A stretch of 64,000 nucleotides of DNA from Sphingopyxis indica (GTDB lineage Bacteria > Pseudomonadota > Alphaproteobacteria > Sphingomonadales > Sphingomonadaceae): assembly GCF_900188185.1 (NCBI RefSeq), contig NZ_FZPA01000007.1, forward strand, positions 62,001-126,000, read 5' to 3'. A model generated the notes under the pieces. The model was not told where the DNA came from. It saw only the letters and a program-made list of their open reading frames with translations, and did not search any database. Shown piece after piece: positions 23,935 through 33,143 of the stretch (the first letter of the stretch is position 1; the number at the start of each line of letters is the position of its first letter). Both the position numbers and the translations under genes were made by a program.

Positions 23935-25658
23935 CGTGTGTCTCCGCTGGTTTTGGCAAACGCGCGCCCAGGTAAGACTACCGAGTTCCGTGCTGCATAG
24001 CGTTCCCACTCACGCCGCATGGCGTTAAGACGCTGAGGCTGCTCTGCCGCAAGGTCGTGAATTTCGCCCGGATCATGCTTCAGGTCGAATAGCTGCCAAT
24101 GGACTTGGTCGAGCGGAGTATGTTCCTTGAACAGCGGAATAAGGCTGGGTTGGAACACGGCCTTCCACCGACCAACGCGGACGGCGCGCCGATACAGCAG
24201 TTCCCATCCCACCATATCTCGTTCGGAACGGACTTCCGACACACGGCCCGCCAGCAGGTCGATCCAGGATCGTCCTTCGGGGGCGATGACTGGCTTTCCC
24301 TTTACGACACGTTCCACTGAAGCATGCACTAAGTCGAGCACGGTAGAAACGACGTCGGTGACATGAGTCACCGTTCCGTTCAGCTTTGCGCTCCGGACGC
24401 CCGGGCCGGCGATGATCGCCGGAGTGTGGATTCCGCCCTCCGTCATATCCAGTTTCACTCCGCGGAATGGTGTCGAGCTGACCTGCGCCCAAAGATGCCC
24501 CGTTCCTGTATAGGATCGCGCCGTGCCGACGCTCTCCAGGCTGTTGTCTATCGACGTGCCGGCGACTTTACCTGGTTGCGGCAGATCGAATGGATGCTCG
24601 ATCGGGTATCCTTCCGCACCGTTGTCAGACAGAAAGATAATGATCGTGTTGTCGAGCTGGCCCGACCTTTTCAGATAATCAATGATCCTTCCGACATTCT
24701 GATCGAGGCGATCCACCATCGCGGCATAGACTTCCATCTTTCGCAATTGGATCGATTTCTCAAGCGGACCCATGCGGTTCCACGCCGCGGCATCCACGGG
24801 ATAAGGTACCACGTCGTCCTTAACGATGCCGAGCCGCTTCATCCGTTCCAGCCTGGCCTTCTGGACGACGACAGGGCCGGCGTCATAGTGATGGCGATAG
24901 CGGGCGATATCTTCGGCGGGAGCCTGAAGCGGCCAGTGAGGACCTGTGAAGGCGAGATAGGCAAAAAACGGTCGCTGGGCCTGCCTCTGCTTAAGGAATT
25001 CGATCAGCTTCGTCGTAAAATAATCGTCACCGTAAACGCCCAGCGGGAAGTAGGCAGGTTGGCCATTCAAAACGTAATCCCTTCCTGCACCCACCATCCG
25101 GTAAGCAGGCCCTTGGTCATATCCAAAGTGATTATGGTCTCCCTGCAGCAGGGCAAAGGAACGGTCGAAGCCGCGGTCACTGGGAAACTGGCCGCGCCTT
25201 CTTCCAAGATGCCACTTGCCGGTCATCATCGTGTCGAAGCCAGCCATCTTGAGCCGTTCAGCGAGTGTCGCCGCGCGCTCATTGAGGTATCCCTCGTAAC
25301 CCAAGGCGCCGCGTTGCTCCGGCGTGAGCAACTCCGCCATGCTGCCTAGGCCGACCTTGTGATTGTCCACTCCTGTCAGAAGCATGGCCCGTGTCGGCGA
25401 ACAGGTCGACGATGTGTAGAACCCTGTCAGCCGAACGCCGCGGCGAGCGATTGCGTCCAGATGGGGGGTGCGGATTTCACCGCCGAACGAGCCCAGGTCG
25501 GAGAAGCCGAGATCGTCGGCAACGATCAGCAGGATGTTGGGCGGGCGAGTCGTCTGCCGCGGCCTGTCCGCCGTGCTGGGCGCGCCGCCGAGAAGGGCAG
25601 CGGCAGCGACCAGCAGACGAAGAAGAGCCCGCCGAACGCTCACCTCTATTGCCGCCAC
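23931..25658 (-). CDS. Arylsulfatase-type exported sulfatase
   Basis: Hydrolyses a sulfate ester. A signal peptide (VRRALLRLLVAAAALLGGAP) precedes the core. Metal residues are in NILLIVADDLGFSDLG. The sulfatase signature is STCSPTRAMLLTG, whose Cys becomes formylglycine. MTGKWHLGRRR and IIFLSDNGAEGYPIE supply further active-site residues. About 575 residues, normal for the large arylsulfatase type. The start is GTG at 25658 (overlapping the TonB-receptor gene by 13 bases) or GTG at 25643; both keep the signal peptide. It sits between the receptor and its own activating enzyme, implying import of a sulfated substrate and desulfation in the periplasm. Confidence 0.93.
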   Translation of the reverse strand: MAAIEVSVRRALLRLLVAAAALLGGAPSTADRPRQTTRPPNILLIVADDLGFSDLGSFGGEIRTPHLDAIARRGVRLTGFYTSSTCSPTRAMLLTGVDNHKVGLGSMAELLTPEQRGALGYEGYLNERAATLAERLKMAGFDTMMTGKWHLGRRRGQFPSDRGFDRSFALLQGDHNHFGYDQGPAYRMVGAGRDYVLNGQPAYFPLGVYGDDYFTTKLIEFLKQRQAQRPFFAYLAFTGPHWPLQAPAEDIARYRHHYDAGPVVVQKARLERMKRLGIVKDDVVPYPVDAAAWNRMGPLEKSIQLRKMEVYAAMVDRLDQNVGRIIDYLKRSGQLDNTIIIFLSDNGAEGYPIEHPFDLPQPGKVAGTSIDNSLESVGTARSYTGTGHLWAQVSSTPFRGVKLDMTEGGIHTPAIIAGPGVRSAKLNGTVTHVTDVVSTVLDLVHASVERVVKGKPVIAPEGRSWIDLLAGRVSEVRSERDMVGWELLYRRAVRVGRWKAVFQPSLIPLFKEHTPLDQVHWQLFDLKHDPGEIHDLAAEQPQRLNAMRREWERYAARNSVVLPGRAFAKTSGDTR

Positions 25659-28105
25659 GACAGCTGAAGTCCCACGGAGCGGCCGGGATCTTCAAGGACC
25701 TGGAAGCTGCCCGGGCTCGCGATATTCTGGCGCCAGTTCGCCGTCCGCTTGTCGGTCAAGTTCTTGCCGACGACCGCCAATTCCCAGCGGCGGTTGCTCG
25801 GGCCAATGGCGAACCGGGCGTCGATCTTCGCATAGCCGGGCTGACTGAGGTTCTTGTCGGCAATCGGCTGCTGATAGTACCACGACGTGAAATAGACATT
25901 GGTGTCGAAACGGAAGTCGAGAGCAGCATTGAGCGGCCGGTCCACGGATAACGCTACGTTCCCGCTCCACTCCGGAGCAAAGGCCCGGCGTTTCCCTGAG
26001 AGGTCCTGAGTGCAGGGATTCGCGAAAAGCGACTGCAGAGCCGTGCACGGCGCATTTTCGTAATCCTTATAGCGCGCGTCGAGGTACGCAACATCCGTGG
26101 CCAGCGAGATTCCGTCGGCAATCGTGAACCTTGCAGTCAGCTCGACGCCCTTGCTCGTCGACTTCGCGACGTTCCCGACGATCTGCCTGGTCGTTCCAAG
26201 CTCCGTGAAAATCGTCGTTGTCTCCTGCAAATCGTTATAGTCGCTGTAAAATGCCGCGACGTTCACGACACCCCTGCCGCCAAGGATTGTCGATTTCACA
26301 CCCGCTTCGAATGCATCCACGGTTTCGGGATCGAAGATCGACTTGCCGGCGTATCCGGCGAAGCCACCGGCCTTGAATCCTTTGGCATAGGACACATAGG
26401 CCATCACGTTTGGGCGGACGTCGTACTCGACGCTGACAGCAGGCATGAATTTTTTGTCGGTTCGCGAAGTGTCGTCGAACTGTCCTGGCTCCACGCCCAC
26501 GATCGGAAACAAGATCGCTTGTCCGCCAGGCGGGCCAGGAGTGAAGTCGTCGGGGTTTGGCAGAGAGTCAGCGACGGTTCCAAGAACAGTCTCTCGGGAA
26601 GCCTTCTTTTTCACGATTGAATAGCGGCCGCCAAGATTCAGTCGCGAGTGCGGCAAAAGGCGTAGCGTTGCGGACGCAAAGGCAGAATAGGTGTCATTCT
26701 TTTCCTGGTTGCGGATCATGAAGGCGATCTTGTCCGCTGGAGTGAAAAAGCCGGGGGCGAAAGCGCCGAAGGGCAGGAAGAACTCTCCCTGGTAAGTGCT
26801 CGCGTCCAGGCTGCTGTTGTAATAGTACAGGCCAGCCATATACTCGAGAGTGCCACCGGTGGGTGATTGGAACCTCAGCTCCTGACTGAACAGGTGGAAG
26901 TCCTCTAAGATCAGGTCGGGGAGGGATTGCGTGGTGTTGAACACGCTACCGCCCTGGTCGGGTGGAAAGGGCAGCACATCATTCAACAATTCATACTCGT
27001 GCTCGAAATATCCGGTGGTCAGGGTCAAGGAGTGCTGACCGATGCCGATCGTTGTGGTCTGCGCCGCCTCCAGATAATCGTAGTTGAAGAACGAGCCCGC
27101 GGTTGACGAAACGCCGTCGAGCTCGTCGTCGGCATCGCCTCCGGCGGCGGCAAGGTAGCGCTGGCAAACAACAGCCCGGGGCAGAAACTCGGGCGGTGGC
27201 GGACAGCTGACGAGTTGAGTCGACCAGACGCCATCGTTGCGCATGCGGCCGACGTCGACACGCGCATCGACGGAAACGCTTTCCGCCGGTTCCCATGCCA
27301 ACGCGACACGACCGATTTTCTCCCGCGTCCGCGGCGACGTGTCATCGAGATACTCGTTCTTGATGTAGCCATCCATGCCGTTCGCTCGGCCGGCAACACG
27401 AACCGCCAGGCGCGGCGTCAAGGGGACTGAGATCCCGGCTTCGACGCTATATTCTCCGAAATTGGGAGCGTAGAACGCTGTCGCGTTGGTCTCCAGCGAC
27501 TGCGATGGCTTTCTCGTCGTGATGTTGATCGCGCCGGCTATGGTGTTGTTTCCGAAGAACGTTGTCTGCGGACCTTTGAGGATTTCGACCTGCTCGACGT
27601 CGAACAACGCAGCACGGATCGCTCGCGACCGCGGCCGATACACGCCATCGACGAATACCCCGACTGATTGCTCGAATCCAAGATTGAGCGATGAGCCAAC
27701 TCCTCGAATGTTAATCAGATCCGATAGAGGCCCCGGGGAGATGCGGACGTTGGATACTCGGGAAGCAACTGTTTCGACGCTTTGGATGTTATAAACGTCC
27801 AGTGATTTTCCGCTGACCGCCGAGACGGAGATGGGGACGTCCTGAAGCCGCTCCGTCCTCCGCCTCGCAGTCACGACAATGTCGCCTACAGCCAAATCTT
27901 TATCTTTGGTTTCCTGCGCTACCTCATCGGCCGACGTCGCGGCGGGTGACGGTGCGTTTGGCTGCTCGGTTTCGGGCGGATTGACCGGCTGAACCGCCGG
28001 CTCTGCGCCAGTCTGGACCATCGCGGTTTCCGCCATCGCCGCCGAACTCCAGACAGCAAGCACGGAAACCCCTGCCGTCAAAACGGCAAAGGATGCCTTC
28101 ATCAT
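25646..28105 (-). CDS. TonB-dependent outer-membrane receptor
   Basis: An 819-residue outer-membrane beta barrel for energy-coupled uptake. The signal peptide is MMKASFAVLTAGVSVLAVWS to AMAE. After a Pro/Glu-rich spacer comes the TonB box and plug (VGDIVVTARRRTERLQDVPI). Plug motifs follow (NIRGVGSSLNLGFEQSVGVF, FVDGVYRPRSRAIRAALFDV, EQVEILKGPQTTFFGNNTIAG), and the barrel ends LQLSWRQ. It belongs to the iron-complex-like receptors that sphingomonads also use for organic substrates. It is the first gene of the leftward catabolic set and the likely route for the sulfated substrate. The start is one of two adjacent ATGs. Confidence 0.94.
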   Translation of the reverse strand: MMKASFAVLTAGVSVLAVWSSAAMAETAMVQTGAEPAVQPVNPPETEQPNAPSPAATSADEVAQETKDKDLAVGDIVVTARRRTERLQDVPISVSAVSGKSLDVYNIQSVETVASRVSNVRISPGPLSDLINIRGVGSSLNLGFEQSVGVFVDGVYRPRSRAIRAALFDVEQVEILKGPQTTFFGNNTIAGAINITTRKPSQSLETNATAFYAPNFGEYSVEAGISVPLTPRLAVRVAGRANGMDGYIKNEYLDDTSPRTREKIGRVALAWEPAESVSVDARVDVGRMRNDGVWSTQLVSCPPPPEFLPRAVVCQRYLAAAGGDADDELDGVSSTAGSFFNYDYLEAAQTTTIGIGQHSLTLTTGYFEHEYELLNDVLPFPPDQGGSVFNTTQSLPDLILEDFHLFSQELRFQSPTGGTLEYMAGLYYYNSSLDASTYQGEFFLPFGAFAPGFFTPADKIAFMIRNQEKNDTYSAFASATLRLLPHSRLNLGGRYSIVKKKASRETVLGTVADSLPNPDDFTPGPPGGQAILFPIVGVEPGQFDDTSRTDKKFMPAVSVEYDVRPNVMAYVSYAKGFKAGGFAGYAGKSIFDPETVDAFEAGVKSTILGGRGVVNVAAFYSDYNDLQETTTIFTELGTTRQIVGNVAKSTSKGVELTARFTIADGISLATDVAYLDARYKDYENAPCTALQSLFANPCTQDLSGKRRAFAPEWSGNVALSVDRPLNAALDFRFDTNVYFTSWYYQQPIADKNLSQPGYAKIDARFAIGPSNRRWELAVVGKNLTDKRTANWRQNIASPGSFQVLEDPGRSVGLQLSWRQ

Positions 28106-28181
28106 GTCTCTCCCCTCAACGGTGCTCGTCTGACCGCACGATCGAGTCCCACAATCATTTCACAGCCCCACTTTTCATGAG

Positions 28182-29063
28182 TTATGGAATCCCGGCGCCT
28201 GCTACGGAGATTTCGATCGTCTCTATCGAACAGGATGACTCGCCTCTCATGAATCTCTCCGGCGTCGTTTCCGACAGGACCAGGAACAACGTGCGCCGGT
28301 CAGCCCCCCCGGTCACACATGCGGCCGCGAAGCGGCCATCGACGTCGACCACCACGGCGATTTCGCCGCCCTCGCGCGCGCGCAAGACTTCGCCAGTTTC
28401 TGCTGAGGCCACCCACACTGCGCCTTCGCGGTCAAGGCAGATTCCGTCTGGCGTGCGGCCATCAAGTCGAGCAAATTCGCGGCGGTCCCCAAGTGAACCG
28501 TCCGGCCGGATTGAAAATGCGGTCAGACGATGCGCGAAGGTTTCGGCAACGATCAGCGTGTCGCCGTTTTCGTTTATGGCCATGCCGTTCGGAAAGATCA
28601 GACCGTCGGCAACCTCGCTGGCCTTCCCATCCTCAACCAGAACGAGGTTCGTCGGTTTGGGATCGACGCCCTTGAAGAGATTGCACCCGGCATTGCCCAC
28701 ATAGGCGCGGCCATGTCGATCGATCACCATGTCATTGGGCGTACCGCGGCAAATCGACGAAAGATCCGCGTAAGCATCCATCTTTCCGCCGGCGACCGAG
28801 AGAAGCATCGAATCTGTCATCGAAACGACGATCATCCGACCGTCAGGCAGCCAGCCGAGGCCGGACGGCGCACCAGGAACTTCGATGATGGTTTCAACCG
28901 TCGCGTCGGCTCCGATGCGCACCACCCTTTTGCCAAACATGTCCGAAACGAAGAGGGCGTCATCGTGCCAGCGTGGGCCTTCGCCGAACTGAAGACCGGT
29001 CGCATAAACGTGTCTCGGCTGGGCAATCCGAGTCGGACCTTCGGCTTCGACCCGCCCGCTCAT
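28182..29063 (-). CDS. SMP-30/gluconolactonase-family lactonase
   Basis: A 293-residue six-bladed beta-propeller hydrolase. Family motifs are LQFGEGPRWHDDALFVSDMF (metal Glu), GTPNDMVIDRHGRAYVGNAG (metal Asn) and GLIFPNGMAINENGDTLIVAE (metal Asn), and an Asp is present in RTPDGICLDREG. ATG 29063 is chosen because GGAGTACTCGA precedes it; the open frame continues to 29189 without a site. No signal peptide, so it is cytosolic. With a flavin monooxygenase in the same cluster it may open a lactone made by Baeyer-Villiger oxidation. It reads leftward, diverging from the CoA ligase. Confidence 0.9.
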   Translation of the reverse strand: MSGRVEAEGPTRIAQPRHVYATGLQFGEGPRWHDDALFVSDMFGKRVVRIGADATVETIIEVPGAPSGLGWLPDGRMIVVSMTDSMLLSVAGGKMDAYADLSSICRGTPNDMVIDRHGRAYVGNAGCNLFKGVDPKPTNLVLVEDGKASEVADGLIFPNGMAINENGDTLIVAETFAHRLTAFSIRPDGSLGDRREFARLDGRTPDGICLDREGAVWVASAETGEVLRAREGGEIAVVVDVDGRFAAACVTGGADRRTLFLVLSETTPERFMRGESSCSIETIEISVAGAGIP

Positions 29064-29426
29064 TCGAGTACTCCGTCGATGTCCCAGCGGGCACCTTCTT
29101 CCCCACGCATATCTGGCAACACGCGGCCGCGTTCTTGACCGATCGGCTTCTTCGCCGTCGCGCAGAAAGCTCGCCCACTGGTCGCGCACTTCACGATTGA
29201 TGCTTCCGCAGCAGTCACATTCATGCCTTGATCACCCCCCCCTCCTTCCGAAGTCCGACGCATGACAAGTATGCCCCACGGGATATATAAAGGCAATAGA
29301 GAGATATCATGTGGCTTAAAATATTTTTTCGGTGGACGGCAGATGCAGACCATTGTAATATCCTGTCCATCGACTTGGCAGTGCCTCAGGTACGTTGTGT
29401 GCTAAAAGCTCATGAGGAGTGGGCAA
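29064..29426. other. Divergent intergenic region between lactonase and CoA-ligase genes
   Basis: No gene supported. The region is more AT-rich than its neighbours, notably around 29275-29330 (GGATATATAAAGGC and AAATATTTTTT), and must hold the promoters of both divergent catabolic units. I cannot assign -35/-10 boxes or an operator; the GntR regulator downstream is a candidate to act here. Confidence 0.5.
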
Positions 29427-30986
29427 GTGTCCTCACCGTTGCCGTCAGTGAATCGCAACGTTCCACGTATCACGAGGCTGCTTGCGCAGGCTACGCGCGC
29501 ATTCGCCAACAAAGATGCGATTTCCACTCCTGGGGCCAAGCTTTCCTATGGCGGCATGTTCGCCAGAATGTTGGCGCTCTCGGAACGGCTGTCGCAGCTT
29601 GCGCAGCCCGGCGCGCGGATCGTCGTTTTCATGCACAACGGCATTGACGCAGCCCTGCTCCCGCTATCCTTGCGTGACGCCGGTCTGGTCGGCGTTCCCG
29701 TGAACTGGAGGATGTCGCCTCTCGAGCTTGCTAACGTTGTCAAGGCGAGCGAGGCGGAACTGGTTCTTCACGACTCGGCTTCGGCCGGTCCGGTCCAGGA
29801 AGCACTGGCAAGGTTGTCCGAAACACGCGTGCGGACTGTGCCGGTCGAACAGCTCGACCTCAACTCGATTGCCCATGCTGATCCGGGCGCACGGCCTGAC
29901 GCGGATGAAGGCGCGCTTGCTTCGATTCACTACACATCGGGCACACTTGGAGCGCCGAAAGGCGTGATGCAGAGCCACCTCAACTGGGAGACTGTGTGGC
30001 GCAACCTGATGACCGTGAGGGACTTCAGGCGAAGTGACGTCGTCGCTTTGACCGGACCACTCAGTCATGCTGCCGGCACCTATGTCGTCCCCCTGCTGCT
30101 GTCCGGTTCGACCATCTTCCTGCCGGAAAACACTGATCCCGATTCGCTGGCGCGCGAGATCCGAGACCATTCAGTCACGGTTCTGCAATGCGTCCCGACG
30201 CTCATGACCCGACTGATTGCATCTGACGCTTTTTGCGCCGCTGCCCGGCAGTCGCTTCGGCTCATCGTCTACGGTGCCGAAAGCATGCCTTACGCAACGT
30301 TGCGGGCGGCGGTCGAAAGCTTCGGCCCGATCATCGCGCAGAACTATGGGTTGACCGAGGCGATGATGACTTGCGCAACCTTGCCACCCGACGAGCACGC
30401 TGTGTTCAGCAACGGCAAGCTTGTGGAGCTTCGGCATGGTGTGGTCGGCAGGCCGTATCCCTTCGTCGAACTCATGGTTCGGCGCAAGGACGGCAATCCG
30501 GTCGAGGGGGACGAAATCGGCGAGATCACGGTTCGCTCACCCCACATCATGCTCGGCTACTGGCGCGACCCGCAGGCGACCGCGGAGGTCCTTCGTGAAG
30601 GATGGCTGTGGACAGGTGACCTCGCCCGCTGGACCGCAGATGGCTATCTCTCGCTCGCCGGCCGAAGAAAGGACATGATCATCTGTGGCGGAATGAACAT
30701 GTACCCCGCCGAGGTCCAGTCGTTCCTTTGCCAGCTTCCCGACGTTCGACAGTGCGCGGTCTTCGGCTTGCCCAGCGCAGAGTGGGGTGAGGAACTCGCA
30801 GCGGTCGTAGTCCTGGCCGCTGACGACGAAGAACGACGAGAAAGCTTTCGCCGGAAGGCCCGCTGCGATCTCGGAATCCGAACGCCCAAGCGGTGGATCT
30901 TCGCGCAGGACCTGCCACGAACAGCCAACGGGAAGATCGATGTATCGGCTCTGAAGGCGCTCGCGGAGCGGGAAGCTGCACAATGA
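29427..30986 (+). CDS. Acyl-CoA ligase (AMP-forming)
   Basis: Activates a carboxylic acid to its CoA thioester via an acyl-adenylate. ANL-family motifs: IHYTSGTLGAPKGVM (P-loop), QNYGLTEAMMT, GWLWTGDLARW, GRRKDMIICGGMNMYPAEVQ (hinge) and the catalytic Lys in PRTANGKIDVS near the end. About 519 residues. GTG 29427 fits the ribosome site GAGGAGTGGGCAA better than ATG 29412, which lies within it. It heads the rightward unit ligase-thiolase-FAH-monooxygenase; its stop overlaps the thiolase start (ATGA). The substrate acid is unknown. Confidence 0.93.
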   Translation: MSSPLPSVNRNVPRITRLLAQATRAFANKDAISTPGAKLSYGGMFARMLALSERLSQLAQPGARIVVFMHNGIDAALLPLSLRDAGLVGVPVNWRMSPLELANVVKASEAELVLHDSASAGPVQEALARLSETRVRTVPVEQLDLNSIAHADPGARPDADEGALASIHYTSGTLGAPKGVMQSHLNWETVWRNLMTVRDFRRSDVVALTGPLSHAAGTYVVPLLLSGSTIFLPENTDPDSLAREIRDHSVTVLQCVPTLMTRLIASDAFCAAARQSLRLIVYGAESMPYATLRAAVESFGPIIAQNYGLTEAMMTCATLPPDEHAVFSNGKLVELRHGVVGRPYPFVELMVRRKDGNPVEGDEIGEITVRSPHIMLGYWRDPQATAEVLREGWLWTGDLARWTADGYLSLAGRRKDMIICGGMNMYPAEVQSFLCQLPDVRQCAVFGLPSAEWGEELAAVVVLAADDEERRESFRRKARCDLGIRTPKRWIFAQDLPRTANGKIDVSALKALAEREAAQ

Positions 30987-32179
30987 TTCGCTCTGGCGTT
31001 TTCATTTACGCCGTTGGTCGAACGCCTTTCGGCAGGTTCCTTGGACGCCTGGGGGGATACAGCCCCGCCGAGCTCGGCGCGTTGACCCTAGACACTCTGC
31101 TGGAACGGACAGGCGTCTCGCCTGATGCGGTCACCCGAGTGGTTGTCGGTACTGCGATGCCGGGCGGTGGAACACTCACGGCTGCGAGGCAGACCGTGCT
31201 GCGCTCCCGCGTTCCTTTCTCGACGCCGTCGCTGGGAGTCGACCGCGCCTGCTGTTCAGGAATGTCGGCAATCGCCCTGGCAGCGACGGAGGTCGCCGCG
31301 GGCGCAGCGGGACTCTTCATCGCGGGCGGCGTCGAAGTGCTCAGCCGCACTCCACGCCTGTTCGAGCGCTCGTTTCACAGGATGGGGAGCCTTGAGCTGA
31401 AGGATCCGCTGCTGCTCGATGTCCCGTTCGGCGAGGGCTCTATCGCGGGTTACACGAGCGAAGAGGCGCTCAAAGCCGGAGTAGATCGCGAGACTCAGGA
31501 CGCCTGGGCCCTGCAAAGTCACGAACGTTACTTCAAGGCGGAGCGGGAAGGCTTCTTTGCGTACGAGCGGTTTGCCGTCCCAGCCCGCCCGGCGACAGGC
31601 GGCCCGTCCGGGGATGCGGTTACCACCGACGAAAGCCCCCGCAGTGACACCAGCGCCGAGTCACTCGCGGGACTGCCCGTTGTACGGGGCAGCTCAACGA
31701 TAACGGCCGGCAACGCGCCGGGCCTGAACGATGGAGCGGCCTTCGTGTTGCTCGGCAATGAGGAGGCCGGGCGCAACAACAATCTCGAACCCATAGCCGA
31801 ACTGGTCGGGACGACCTCGGTCGCGGAAGGGCCGACCTCCGGCACGCGAACACCGGCGCTTTCAATCCTCAAGATGCTCGAAGAGCAGCGCCTGAGCATT
31901 GCGGACGTAGACGTTCTTGAGATCAACGAGGCCTTCGCGGCGACACCGCTCGTCAGCACGCTGGTGCTTGCGGAATTTGACACGACGTCGGCCGAGCGCC
32001 TTCGCCGCAAGACCAACCCCAATGGCGGCGCGGTCGCGATCGGCCATCCGATGGGCGCCAGCGGTGCGCGGCTGGTCATGACCGCCATTGCGGAACTGCG
32101 CCGGCGCGGTGGTGGCAGGGGCATTGCAGCAATCTGCGGCGGCTTCGGACAGGGCGAGGCCATCATGGTCAACGTCTAG
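30983..32179 (+). CDS. Acetyl-CoA acyltransferase (thiolase)
   Basis: A 398-residue thiolase, expected to cleave a 3-ketoacyl-CoA with CoA. The nucleophile Cys lies in VDRACCSGM. The catalytic set continues with EINEAFAATP, GGAVAIGHPMGASGAR (His) and AAICGGFGQGEA (second Cys). It begins at ATG 30983 in a four-base overlap with the ligase gene. With the CoA ligase it implies beta-oxidation-like shortening. No enoyl-CoA hydratase or acyl-CoA dehydrogenase lies in the window, so those steps would come from elsewhere or not be needed. Confidence 0.93.
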   Translation: MIRSGVFIYAVGRTPFGRFLGRLGGYSPAELGALTLDTLLERTGVSPDAVTRVVVGTAMPGGGTLTAARQTVLRSRVPFSTPSLGVDRACCSGMSAIALAATEVAAGAAGLFIAGGVEVLSRTPRLFERSFHRMGSLELKDPLLLDVPFGEGSIAGYTSEEALKAGVDRETQDAWALQSHERYFKAEREGFFAYERFAVPARPATGGPSGDAVTTDESPRSDTSAESLAGLPVVRGSSTITAGNAPGLNDGAAFVLLGNEEAGRNNNLEPIAELVGTTSVAEGPTSGTRTPALSILKMLEEQRLSIADVDVLEINEAFAATPLVSTLVLAEFDTTSAERLRRKTNPNGGAVAIGHPMGASGARLVMTAIAELRRRGGGRGIAAICGGFGQGEAIMVNV

Positions 32180-32221
32180 CGGCACATCTTTCGCCTGTGA
32201 TCATTGAGGACTGGGGAGCAC

Positions 32222-33136
32222 ATGAAAATTGCACGATTGAGCAGCGGTGGATTCGGGGTCGTGGAGGGTGATCGACTCCTGGATGCAAGCCACCTCGCAG
32301 ACGCGATGGAACGGACCGACCATTGCGATCGCATGGTCGATATCATTGTCGGCTTTGACCGGTTCAGATCCGAATTCGACCGGGCCAGGGCCTCGCTGCC
32401 TTCACTGCCCCTGTCCGAAGCCGCGCTGGATTCCCCAGTGATGCGGCCGGGCAAGGTGGTGGCCATGGGGTCGAACTATCTCGAAGGGACCGATGGTCCG
32501 CCCCTTCCAATCTGGGCCTTCGTGAAATCGCCGCAATCGATCACCGGGCCAGGAGGCACCATTCGGTTGCCGCCGGTGGCGGCGAAAGTCTTTCACCATG
32601 AAACAGAGCTGGTCGCCGTCATCGGCAAGACGGGGAAGGACATCAAGGCGCAAGACGCCCGGTCTCATGTCTTCGGCTATATGGTCGGAATAGATGTCTC
32701 AGGCCGCCGCGATGTGCTTCCGCAAAGCCTTTTCAACAAGTCGCACGACACCTTCTCTCCAATCGGCCCGGTGATCGCGACCGCCGACGAAATTCCCGAT
32801 CCGCACCGGCTCGGCGTTCGTCTGTGGGTCGACGGCGAGCTTCGCCAGGATTTCAGTACGTCGGACATGGGGCACAACGTCTGGGAGAGCATCTCCTACG
32901 TGTCGTCGGTGACCACGCTCAATCCCGGCGACCTCATCTTCACCGGCACCAACCATCAGGGACTTGGACCGCTTCAGGACGGGGAGATGGTCGAAGCCGA
33001 GATTGAGGGCATCGGTCGGCTCGCGCTTCGAGTGTCGGATCCGCTGAAGCGCAGCTGGCCCAAGGGTGTGGATACGGAAATTGGCCAGCGGGTGCTGCGC
33101 ATGTTGAGAGAGGGGAAAGCCGTTGGAAGCGTTTGA
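32222..33136 (+). CDS. Fumarylacetoacetate-hydrolase-family protein
   Basis: A 304-residue FAH-superfamily enzyme; members hydrolyse C-C bonds in dioxo acids or act as isomerases or decarboxylases on ring-cleavage products. Metal and active-site residues are in FHHETELVAVIGKTG and YMVGIDVSGRRD. The fold is completed by VRLWVDGELRQDFSTSDM and LNPGDLIFTGTNHQGLGPL. GGGGAGCAC precedes ATG 32222, which I prefer to ATG 32204. It lies 42 bases after the thiolase gene in the same direction and overlaps nothing essential of the next gene. Confidence 0.9.
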   Translation: MKIARLSSGGFGVVEGDRLLDASHLADAMERTDHCDRMVDIIVGFDRFRSEFDRARASLPSLPLSEAALDSPVMRPGKVVAMGSNYLEGTDGPPLPIWAFVKSPQSITGPGGTIRLPPVAAKVFHHETELVAVIGKTGKDIKAQDARSHVFGYMVGIDVSGRRDVLPQSLFNKSHDTFSPIGPVIATADEIPDPHRLGVRLWVDGELRQDFSTSDMGHNVWESISYVSSVTTLNPGDLIFTGTNHQGLGPLQDGEMVEAEIEGIGRLALRVSDPLKRSWPKGVDTEIGQRVLRMLREGKAVGSV

Positions 33137-33143
33137 GGAGATC

